From an uncultured Bacteroides sp. (GTDB lineage Bacteria; Bacteroidota; Bacteroidia; Bacteroidales; Bacteroidaceae): a DNA stretch of 64,000 nucleotides. A program made the position numbers and the translations under genes. Positions 28,105 to 35,962 of the stretch are shown here, one piece after another. Under the pieces are notes generated by a model. That model was given only the letters and a program-made list of their open reading frames with translations, was not told the DNA's origin and made no database searches. Location: positions 84,691-148,690 of the forward strand of contig USLU01000004.1 in NCBI GenBank assembly GCA_900555635.1, read 5' to 3'. Position 1 is the stretch's first letter, and every line of letters begins with the position of its first letter.

Positions 28105-30132
28105 TTATTTCAACAAGAACTGCTCGGCACGTCCCGGCGTGAAGAGTTCCCAAAGGGAAGCTACCGTCCATCCCGGAGCGAAGATATTGTTATAATAACC
28201 CTTTCCGTTCTTGCCGTAATCCCAATTGGTATGTTGCACCACTTCGGGGTAATAACCCACCTTGCCAATGCCACACATGTGCCCTTCATAAGGCAGGAGC
28301 TGACGCATGGAAGTAGATATTACTTCGGAGAAATCGGAGAAACGAGGCTCGTTATATTGCTTGGCGAGCCAGTGCAGTACGTCGGCAAACTCGAAGATAA
28401 AGACGTCGATGTGATTGTTCTCTACCGATACATTGCCCCATCCACGAGTCTTCAAACCGATATCGCCCAACATCTGACCTTCGGCAAAAGGAACATCCCA
28501 CGTATAATACCATGACAAAGCAAAATAAGCGGCTTTCTTAGACAAATCGGCATAGTGTGCACGTTCCGTTCCTTTGGTGGCCAAAGCCAGATAATAAGTA
28601 GCAGTAGCAGCATACAGTGAAGCTTCTTTATCCTCGCAGTTGGCATCAAGCGTAGATGAGAAATAATCAGACTTGGATATCAGTTCCTTTTCCAGATAAT
28701 CAGCTGTACGCTTGGCACTTGCCAGGTAGCGTTTGTCTTTGAAGTACTTGGATGCCATTACCAAAGGCAACGTAGCCGAAGGGGTGCTGCCACCACTTGC
28801 ATCCACAATAGAGAAGTCGTCTTTGAATTTGCGGGGGAAACTGCCGTCGGGATTCTGCAAACGGAGGATAGTATCGAGCATACTCTTAATGCGTTTCTCC
28901 CATTCCGGGTGTTTGCGACCATGCTGTTTTTCGTAATTCAAGTAATTCAGTACCGCATACACACCTTCGGACTGACGGCGGATGCTATGATTGGACTCTT
29001 TAAAGTCACGATTGTAATGAACCACTTCATTGAAGAAACCTGCCGGAGAGAAACCGTTCTGAAGATAGGTATCGAAGATGCTGTTAGCATTCATCACTAA
29101 GTCTGTACGATTCTTCTGCGTTCCATATTCCAAAGCATTGAAGGCATTGAGCAGGGTACGTCCTACAAAGCCTACTTCGGCAACATCGGTACTGGCACAA
29201 GTGGCGGTTTCGAGTTCAACGCCGGAGTAATAATGAGTGGGCGTGTTGTTCACATAGCTTTCTACGAAGAAATTGCTCATTACCTCCTTCATGCGGTCAA
29301 TCGTATAAGGGGTATTTACCGGCTGCGGACGATAGGTATCATAGCAGTACTCCCAGGTACGCTGCACGCAGTCGGAGAAATCGGAGGCATCACGCTCGGA
29401 CAATTCCCAGGTCATGGTTATACTATCGCCTTTGCGCAACAACTGGAAAGCCTCCACGGCAGGCGCCAATGTAAGTTTGCGGATATAGGTTTTCGGCGCT
29501 TCGCGGTAAGGAAAACCGTAGGACAGTACCGTATTACCGTCTACATTCTCAAATCCGGTATAGCCGATGGAAGTCTCGCCGGAGAGGATAACTTCTCCCT
29601 CTTTATGGGTAGTCAACGCTTCTTTGTCGAATTTATCAATGCGGATAACAGACATAGACTTGCCGTTTGCCGGACTGAATACAGCCGTAAGCGGAGTACT
29701 AAGACGGTCTTCACGTATCAGCCAACTATCGGAAGTGTGGAACGAAGGAGCTTCTTTAGGCGAACGTAAATTGCGGCGATACCAAAAACCGGGCATATAG
29801 AACTGGCAGTCGGCATGACGATAGCCTGTTTTTACTTGTTCGCCATAGTTGAAATACACATTCTCCAAAGCTTTGAGGGTGATGGTGACACGTTGGTTGC
29901 CATCCTTGTCGGTCACTTGGCGGGTGATGAGCAAGGGCAGTTCCTCAGAAGGCTTGCAGTTGTAAACGCCGTTCTGCTGCTTCTGAAGAGTCAGCGGATA
30001 GGTCTTTGCATCATTTCCGGGAACCTTCAAAGCAATGATAGCCGAAACATCCTCGGGAGAGTAACTTGCAGCCCCCGCATTTGTAATGCCCGCTATGAGC
30101 ATTACACCAAAAAACAATCTTTTCAGTTTCAT
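28105..30132 (-). CDS. Putative secreted (alpha/alpha)6-barrel carbohydrate-active protein, family not identified
   Basis: A 675-residue protein with a signal peptide (MKLKRLFFGVMLIAGITNAGA). The first 250 residues look beta-rich. From about residue 270 it is alpha-helical with repeats typical of six-hairpin glycosidases or polysaccharide lyases, for example QNPDGSFPRKF, GGSTPSATLPLVMASKYF and AATATYYLALATKG. I cannot name its family or catalytic residues. It is co-oriented with, and 27 bp downstream of, the GH78 rhamnosidase gene in PUL 2, so it probably acts on the same glycan, perhaps on unsaturated or acidic oligosaccharides. Assignment as an enzyme is an inference. Confidence 0.6.
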   Translation of the reverse strand: MKLKRLFFGVMLIAGITNAGAASYSPEDVSAIIALKVPGNDAKTYPLTLQKQQNGVYNCKPSEELPLLITRQVTDKDGNQRVTITLKALENVYFNYGEQVKTGYRHADCQFYMPGFWYRRNLRSPKEAPSFHTSDSWLIREDRLSTPLTAVFSPANGKSMSVIRIDKFDKEALTTHKEGEVILSGETSIGYTGFENVDGNTVLSYGFPYREAPKTYIRKLTLAPAVEAFQLLRKGDSITMTWELSERDASDFSDCVQRTWEYCYDTYRPQPVNTPYTIDRMKEVMSNFFVESYVNNTPTHYYSGVELETATCASTDVAEVGFVGRTLLNAFNALEYGTQKNRTDLVMNANSIFDTYLQNGFSPAGFFNEVVHYNRDFKESNHSIRRQSEGVYAVLNYLNYEKQHGRKHPEWEKRIKSMLDTILRLQNPDGSFPRKFKDDFSIVDASGGSTPSATLPLVMASKYFKDKRYLASAKRTADYLEKELISKSDYFSSTLDANCEDKEASLYAATATYYLALATKGTERAHYADLSKKAAYFALSWYYTWDVPFAEGQMLGDIGLKTRGWGNVSVENNHIDVFIFEFADVLHWLAKQYNEPRFSDFSEVISTSMRQLLPYEGHMCGIGKVGYYPEVVQHTNWDYGKNGKGYYNNIFAPGWTVASLWELFTPGRAEQFLLK

Positions 30133-30159
30133 AGTTTTATCAGTTATGTAATTATTGAT

Positions 30160-32889
30160 TTACTCTTTAGACATTAGTTTATATTCGCCTGAACCTATTT
30201 CGACAATCAACTTCTCTCCGGATTCTTTTACCGAATGAACCCCTGCCTGATTAGCATCTACTTTTACATTGAAATGCAGAGGCAAGCATACCGTTGCTGT
30301 TGTATTTGCAGGAATTACAATCTTCCACTCCAACTTATTGTCCTTCTTTTTCCAGGAGCTTTCTATTTTGCCATAGGGTGAAGCATAGGAGGCATTCACA
30401 TCATTCAGTTTCTCGGGGAATACCGGTTCCATCAGTATATGCTTGAATCCAACAGAAGCAGGGCTGTTTTTTATGCCGGCAAGATCTTCGTAATACCAAA
30501 TCAACAAGTCGCCTAAGAGCATCACATGATTTCGTGAATTCATTGCCGGATTGGCTGTATCACCATTCCACAATTCCCAGATGGTGGTTGCACCCTTCTT
30601 AATCATATAGCCCCAGGAAGGATAGGTTTCGTTGGTCACAATCTTATAGGCAAGTTCCAACTGCCCATATTCAGTCAACCCGCGCATCAGATGCTGAATC
30701 CCTATTACACCGACACTGACATGTCCTTTGCAGTCAGTTTCTGTTTTCTGCACAACGTTGGAGAATACTTTTTCGGCATATCCTTCGGGAACCAGACCCA
30801 ATCTGAGGGAGAGAAGATTAGCTGTTACCGTATTATTGTCATACTGTGCTGTCTCCGGATGAAAGAATTTATTGTTATAAGCATCCTTCATTTTAAGTGC
30901 AAGCGCTGCATACTCTTGGGCATCCGCCTGCAAATTATTCATTAGTGCAAACTTCTCCATCAACTGCAAAATGCTGTAGAAAACCGCAGTACTCAGCACT
31001 TCGCCATTTGTCTTGCGGGCAGGGTCATTCGAATGAATCAACTCCAGTGACTCGGGAGGCATGCACCAGTCGCCATACTCGTCTTTCACCATGATGTAGT
31101 CTTTCATTTTAGTACTCGTCATGTGGTCCACCCATCGCTTCATGGACGGATAGCGGTGCTTGATGGAATAATCATCACCAAACTGCCGGTAAAGCATATC
31201 GGCTACATAGAAATAAGCAGCAGGCCAAGTGACATCATCGTGAAAGATAGTCCAATAACGGGGAGAGACTACAGATATGCTTCCATTTTCGTTCATGGAT
31301 TCTTCAATATCAACCAGCCACTTCTTATACATCAATGCATTGTCGAAAAGGAAGCTCTCGCCGTATGCACCAGTGGTACGGTCACCCAACCATCCCACAC
31401 GTTCGTCACGCTGGGGACAGTCTGTGGGCATGCCCCGGTAATTGCCACGGATTCCCCAATAGGCATTTTTATGAAGCTGATTAATCAACTCGTCTGATGT
31501 CTCAAAAGTACCGGTGGTTGCCATTTCATCATACACAACTTTACCAATGATATCAGACACTGAAGGCTCATAATCCAAGCCTGATATTTCCATAAATTGA
31601 TAACCGTGATATACAAACAACGGTTCCCAGACAAACTCACCGTCAGCCGAGGGAGTATAAGTATCTGTAACCTGTGCACTACGCAGGTTATCCAGATACA
31701 GTTCGGTTCCATTATCTTTCAGAGCCTCAGCGAAACGCATCGTAATGGTTTGGTCTTTTTTACCACGGAGCTTCACTTGCTGTATGCCTACCATGTTCTG
31801 ACCCATGTCAACGATGTATCGTCCATCACCCACTGATTTGACTGATATCGGTTTAATTTCCTCCATCACTTTCAGGGAAGGTGAGAGTTGCGCTACCAGT
31901 TTGCCTTTGGGCGAAGCCATTAAGTCGGCTTTCTGCCAACCGGAATCATCGTAGCCATTCTCAGTCCATTTGCCCAGTTCAAGGCGGGCATCGTATTTCT
32001 CGCCATCAAATTCATTGTTCTCAATGATAGGACCTTTAGCGGTTACTTTCCAGGAATCGTCACTAATAACGGATATGGTTTCACCATTATCGTATTCTAC
32101 ATTCAATTGTGCAATCAGACGTGGCAATCCGAAACCAATCATCCAATTTTGACGTACAGTGAGATAACGACCATTACCCAAAGCTACACCAATCGTGTTT
32201 TTACCATCGTTCAGCAGGGAAGTTACATCGTATGTCAAATAAGGCACTGAGGCATCATACCAGGTAGGAAGAGGACCAAAAACGTCATTTCCAATCCTTT
32301 CACCATTCAGATAGCAGACAGAAGAACCAACGCCGGAAACATAAAGAACGGCACGTTTAGGTTTTGCCTGCATATCAAACTCTTTCCGCAAGTAACGTGC
32401 CGGCAAAATAGTTCTTTCACCATCCATTTTCAAGTTAATGCTATCGTTCAGGCCAATCCATCGGGCTTTCCAGTCCGAAGCATCCAGTAAAGCCATTGAC
32501 CAATACTGAACGGAGCTTTGGGCTTCATCACCGGTATTTGTCCATACAGTGACACGCCAATAATACTTCTGCCCGGATTTTAGGGGTGTTCCTGCATAGT
32601 CTATCAGCAACGATTTATCAGACTCTACCCTACCGCTGTTCCACAGTAAAGCGGAACCTGCCTTCAAATCTTTTTCAGAAGCCGCAACTTCTATTTGATA
32701 AGCAGTCTGCACCACGTCTTGTTTATTACTATTCAACTGCCATGAAAATCGAGGATTCAGTTCAGACACTCCTTCCGGATTCTGCCGCATTTCAACGGTT
32801 GGCTCAGTAATTTCCAGTGAACCGGCACCTGAAATGTTACATCCTACCATCCATAGAACTAATAAGGAGATTAGAATATTCTTCTTCAT
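30160..32889 (-). CDS. GH78 family alpha-L-rhamnosidase lipoprotein
   Basis: A 909-residue lipoprotein (signal ending LWMVGC) that removes terminal alpha-L-rhamnose by inversion. The domain order is typical: an N-terminal fibronectin-like domain (EGVSELNPRFSWQLNSN), beta-sandwich domains, then an (alpha/alpha)6 catalytic domain. The active-site segment is MPTDCPQRDERVGWLGDRT near residue 496, containing the conserved acidic residues, followed by TAVFYSILQL and TIWELWNGDTANPAMNSRNH. The C-terminal beta-domain ends at MSKE. It sits in PUL 2 between the GH43 genes and the unidentified (alpha/alpha)6 protein, which points to a rhamnose-containing substrate such as a rhamnogalacturonan or arabinogalactan side chain. 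Confidence 0.95.
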   Translation of the reverse strand: MKKNILISLLVLWMVGCNISGAGSLEITEPTVEMRQNPEGVSELNPRFSWQLNSNKQDVVQTAYQIEVAASEKDLKAGSALLWNSGRVESDKSLLIDYAGTPLKSGQKYYWRVTVWTNTGDEAQSSVQYWSMALLDASDWKARWIGLNDSINLKMDGERTILPARYLRKEFDMQAKPKRAVLYVSGVGSSVCYLNGERIGNDVFGPLPTWYDASVPYLTYDVTSLLNDGKNTIGVALGNGRYLTVRQNWMIGFGLPRLIAQLNVEYDNGETISVISDDSWKVTAKGPIIENNEFDGEKYDARLELGKWTENGYDDSGWQKADLMASPKGKLVAQLSPSLKVMEEIKPISVKSVGDGRYIVDMGQNMVGIQQVKLRGKKDQTITMRFAEALKDNGTELYLDNLRSAQVTDTYTPSADGEFVWEPLFVYHGYQFMEISGLDYEPSVSDIIGKVVYDEMATTGTFETSDELINQLHKNAYWGIRGNYRGMPTDCPQRDERVGWLGDRTTGAYGESFLFDNALMYKKWLVDIEESMNENGSISVVSPRYWTIFHDDVTWPAAYFYVADMLYRQFGDDYSIKHRYPSMKRWVDHMTSTKMKDYIMVKDEYGDWCMPPESLELIHSNDPARKTNGEVLSTAVFYSILQLMEKFALMNNLQADAQEYAALALKMKDAYNNKFFHPETAQYDNNTVTANLLSLRLGLVPEGYAEKVFSNVVQKTETDCKGHVSVGVIGIQHLMRGLTEYGQLELAYKIVTNETYPSWGYMIKKGATTIWELWNGDTANPAMNSRNHVMLLGDLLIWYYEDLAGIKNSPASVGFKHILMEPVFPEKLNDVNASYASPYGKIESSWKKKDNKLEWKIVIPANTTATVCLPLHFNVKVDANQAGVHSVKESGEKLIVEIGSGEYKLMSKE

Positions 32890-32996
32890 GTTTGGTTTGT
32901 ATAAAAGTTATTAGCTTATTCTTATTTCTTAAAGTTACTCCGAATATTCAGTGTAAATTCATCATACTCACGTTTCTTAAGTGATTGTGGTTCATC

Positions 32997-33998
32997 TCAG
33001 AAGACAGGTTTTTCTGCTTCCGTAGATGGTGTATTGCCTTGAACCGAAGGCCATCCGTCTTTCCATTCCACCTTGTCCATCATCAGTACTCGACCGTCGG
33101 GGTTCTTGGTACTTACACCATGATAGAACATCCAATCGTTTCCGGCTTTATCTGTCACAATTTCAGAGTTATGCCCCACTCCTACAAAAGAATTATTCTT
33201 CTGAATCAATATCTCATGCTGGTTATCGAGCATCTTTCCGCCCTTCTTATCTACGTATGGACCAAAAAGATTCTCCGAGCGACCCACTACCGTAGTATAA
33301 GTACTCTTCAAGCCCTCGCAACAAGTACCTATGGAAGCGAAGAAATAGTAATAGCCATCTTTCTTGTGGATATATGTGCCTTCGTAAGCCGTGCCGGCTA
33401 CTTGTCGGGGTTTTGCGCCTTCTTTAATGCTTAGGCCATCATCGGATAGTTCGATACTGTAAATGCCCCGGAAGCTACCCCAAAAGAGGTATTTCTTGCC
33501 ACCGTCTTCTATGTAGAAAGGGTCGATGGAGTTCTGCACGTTGATTTCGTTGCTACGGAACATCTTTCCGTGGTCGGTGAAAGGACCTTCGGGTTTATCG
33601 GCGGTGGCACAACCGATGCCGCAAGTCCACTCACCACCCCAGACAGACATGGAGTAGTGCATCACATACTTATCACCTATCTTACTGACATCCGGTGCCC
33701 AAAGGCCTCCCTTTTCTTCAAAGTTGGGACGGGTACGTTCAGTGAAGGCAGTACCTACGTATTCCCAGTCTATAAGATTTTTAGAACGATGGATAGGCAG
33801 GTTCCGGATATCTTCGGTGGCATACAGGTAGTAGTAACCGTCACCTCCGTCAATAATAGAGGGGTCGGGCAAACTATAGTTGATTACCGGATTCTGATAT
33901 ACATTTTTGGGCTTCTCCTCCGGTTTGTCATCCGTAGCTGCCGATGAAGAACATGCCGTCAGGCTAAACAAGAGCGATAATACTAATAACTTTTTCAT
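32997..33998 (-). CDS. GH43 family glycoside hydrolase lipoprotein (first of four)
   Basis: A 333-residue lipoprotein (signal ending SLTACSSS) forming a five-bladed beta-propeller. The three GH43 catalytic acids are expected in NYSLPDPSIIDGGDGYYYLY (Asp base), NSIDPFYIEDGGKKYLFWGS (Asp) and YEGTYIHKKDGYYYFFAS (Glu acid). GVGHNSEIVTDKAGNDWMFYHG is the usual last blade. The motif spacing resembles endo-arabinanase-type GH43 proteins, but exo-arabinofuranosidase or other activities are possible. It is separated by only 13 bp from the next GH43 gene upstream. GH78 lies 107 bp downstream. Confidence 0.93.
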   Translation of the reverse strand: MKKLLVLSLLFSLTACSSSAATDDKPEEKPKNVYQNPVINYSLPDPSIIDGGDGYYYLYATEDIRNLPIHRSKNLIDWEYVGTAFTERTRPNFEEKGGLWAPDVSKIGDKYVMHYSMSVWGGEWTCGIGCATADKPEGPFTDHGKMFRSNEINVQNSIDPFYIEDGGKKYLFWGSFRGIYSIELSDDGLSIKEGAKPRQVAGTAYEGTYIHKKDGYYYFFASIGTCCEGLKSTYTTVVGRSENLFGPYVDKKGGKMLDNQHEILIQKNNSFVGVGHNSEIVTDKAGNDWMFYHGVSTKNPDGRVLMMDKVEWKDGWPSVQGNTPSTEAEKPVF

Positions 33999-34011
33999 AG
34001 GTGTATTTTAT

Positions 34012-34977
34012 TTATTCATTATTTTTAGATGCAGTGCCCAATACTTGGGGTTTGATAATACTCCCATCAATAGAAGCCACCCCATGATCGGAAATAGCAA
34101 AGTCTTTGATGTATGAGGTACGTGGCTGCACTTTGGTCGTGTCCCAATGTGCATGGAAGATGTACTTCCAACTGCCGTCTTTACAGCGGAAAGGCGCACC
34201 ATGACCCGTGCCGAGTAATCCGTCGGTACGTTGCAGAATAGGATTCCCTGCGTATTTCTTCCAGGGCCCCATCGGACTATTCGAAGTGGCATAGCCTACG
34301 CCGTAGTTCTTGCTTTCAAAATGATTGGCGGAATAAACCAAATAATACACACCGTCTTTCTTCAAGATGGAAGGACCTTCGGCTACTTTGGCGGGTTTAT
34401 CTTGTGAGAGTTCCCAAGGTTCTTCTACTTTGATGCACTCGGTCAGTGTTTCCGGCTTGATACTTGTCAAGTCATCGTTCATCTGCGCCGCCCAAATAAC
34501 ATTGCCGTCTGTGAAACGTACGAAATAGAGATAAGGAGTGCCGTCATCGTCGATGAAAAGGGAGGTATCGATGCTTTTCTCATCCCAAATGGGTTGCTTC
34601 ACTACCTGACGGAATGGTCCTTGAGGTGTATCGCCTGTAGCCACACAGATATGTTCTTCTGCGGAATAAAACAGATAGAACTTCTTCTTGGATTCAACGT
34701 AGTAAACTTCGGGTGCCCAAAAGCCCCAAGTACCGTAGGAATCGGTAGCCGATAAAGCCTGGCTTTCTCGTCTCCAACTTTTCAGATCGTCCGAAGAGAA
34801 GCAGGCAAAACCTTCGCCTTCGACTGTGCCGCCGGTGCCGTAAGCATAGTATTTGCCTTCGTACAGCATGACGTATGGGTCGGCTATGGGTAGATAATCC
34901 AATTCTACCACCTCCTTTGTTTTGCATCCCAGAAGAGAGAGGCAAAGCAATAATAGGGAGAGATATTTCTTTTTCAT
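34012..34977 (-). CDS. GH43 family glycoside hydrolase lipoprotein (second of four)
   Basis: A 321-residue lipoprotein (signal ending LSLLGCKTK) with a single five-bladed propeller domain. Catalytic acids are expected in PIADPYVMLYEGKYYAYGTG (Asp), KSIDTSLFIDDDGTPYLYF (Asp) and KVAEGPSILKKDGVYYLVYS (Glu). LLGTGHGAPFRCKDGSWKYIFHAH is the last blade. It is clearly paralogous to the next gene upstream (34989-35957), which shares the same motif wording and length, so the two probably arose by duplication and may differ in linkage or position specificity. The neighbouring genes are 11 and 13 bp away. Confidence 0.93.
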   Translation of the reverse strand: MKKKYLSLLLLCLSLLGCKTKEVVELDYLPIADPYVMLYEGKYYAYGTGGTVEGEGFACFSSDDLKSWRRESQALSATDSYGTWGFWAPEVYYVESKKKFYLFYSAEEHICVATGDTPQGPFRQVVKQPIWDEKSIDTSLFIDDDGTPYLYFVRFTDGNVIWAAQMNDDLTSIKPETLTECIKVEEPWELSQDKPAKVAEGPSILKKDGVYYLVYSANHFESKNYGVGYATSNSPMGPWKKYAGNPILQRTDGLLGTGHGAPFRCKDGSWKYIFHAHWDTTKVQPRTSYIKDFAISDHGVASIDGSIIKPQVLGTASKNNE

Positions 34978-34988
34978 CGGGGTATGGT

Positions 34989-35957
34989 TTATTTTATCAA
35001 CTTAGGTGTCATATAGTCATTGCTGATTCTCAGACGATCTGTTCCATTCACTTTCTCAAAGGAAATATCCGTTATGTACATGGCACGGGGATGGATATTG
35101 CTTTTATCCTTATGGGCATGGAAAACCATACGCAGTTTGCCTGCCTTATCCGTGAAAATAGCGCCATGCCCCACCCCTACCAAGTCACCGGGCTTTTGCA
35201 GCAACGGATTCTCGTCGTACTTAGTCCATGTACCCATCAGATCGGTGGCTGTGGCACAGCCCAAACCGTAGAAAGGACTCTCATAGCTGTTGGCAGAGTA
35301 AGTCATGTAATACACACCATTGTGCTTGAGCACATAGGGACCTTCATTGACACGGGGCCATACTTCTTCCCACGACTGTGAAACATGGATACAAGGGTGC
35401 ATCGTCTCTTTTTTGATAGTGATAAGGTCCTTCTCCAGCTCGGCTACCCAGATATTGAGTCCATCGTTGAAACGGTCGAAAAATAGATAAGGCGTACCGT
35501 TATCATCGATAAACAGGGAGTTATCAATGCATTTTTCATCGGCAAGCATCGGTTCTTTCTTCTCTTGCACAAACGGTCCTGCCGGGGAGGTGGAAGTAGC
35601 CACACAGATATGCTCGTCGGCCGTATAATACATGTAGAACTTGCCGTTTACTTCATAGACTTCGGGTGCCCAGAACCAACGGTCGGCCCAGGAATCTTTT
35701 TTAAGCAGTGCCATTCCTTTGTATTTCCAAGTCTGCAAATCATCGGAAGTGTAGACTTCGATACCTTCATCAGAGTTGGTGCCATAGGCATAATAAGTAC
35801 CGTTGTTCAGCAAGATGAACGGGTCGCCCAAAGGTACGGGCAATTCAATTTCGACGGTAGGCAGATCGTCGGGATCAGTATATTCAGAGGCACATGACTG
35901 AGCAGAAAACATCAGACCCATGACCAGGAAACAAGTATAAACAAAACTTTTCTTCAT
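34989..35957 (-). CDS. GH43 family glycoside hydrolase lipoprotein (third of four)
   Basis: A 322-residue lipoprotein (signal ending MFSAQSCAS). The propeller motifs are VPLGDPFILLNNGTYYAYGT (Asp base), KCIDNSLFIDDNGTPYLFF (Asp) and RVNEGPYVLKHNGVYYMTYS (Glu), with GVGHGAIFTDKAGKLRMVFHAH as the last blade. All three catalytic acids are present. It is a close paralogue of the second GH43 gene 11 bp downstream and begins 5 bp after the stop of the large 886-residue GH43 gene, so translation of these genes may be coupled. Confidence 0.93.
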   Translation of the reverse strand: MKKSFVYTCFLVMGLMFSAQSCASEYTDPDDLPTVEIELPVPLGDPFILLNNGTYYAYGTNSDEGIEVYTSDDLQTWKYKGMALLKKDSWADRWFWAPEVYEVNGKFYMYYTADEHICVATSTSPAGPFVQEKKEPMLADEKCIDNSLFIDDNGTPYLFFDRFNDGLNIWVAELEKDLITIKKETMHPCIHVSQSWEEVWPRVNEGPYVLKHNGVYYMTYSANSYESPFYGLGCATATDLMGTWTKYDENPLLQKPGDLVGVGHGAIFTDKAGKLRMVFHAHKDKSNIHPRAMYITDISFEKVNGTDRLRISNDYMTPKLIK

Positions 35958-35962
35958 AATAT

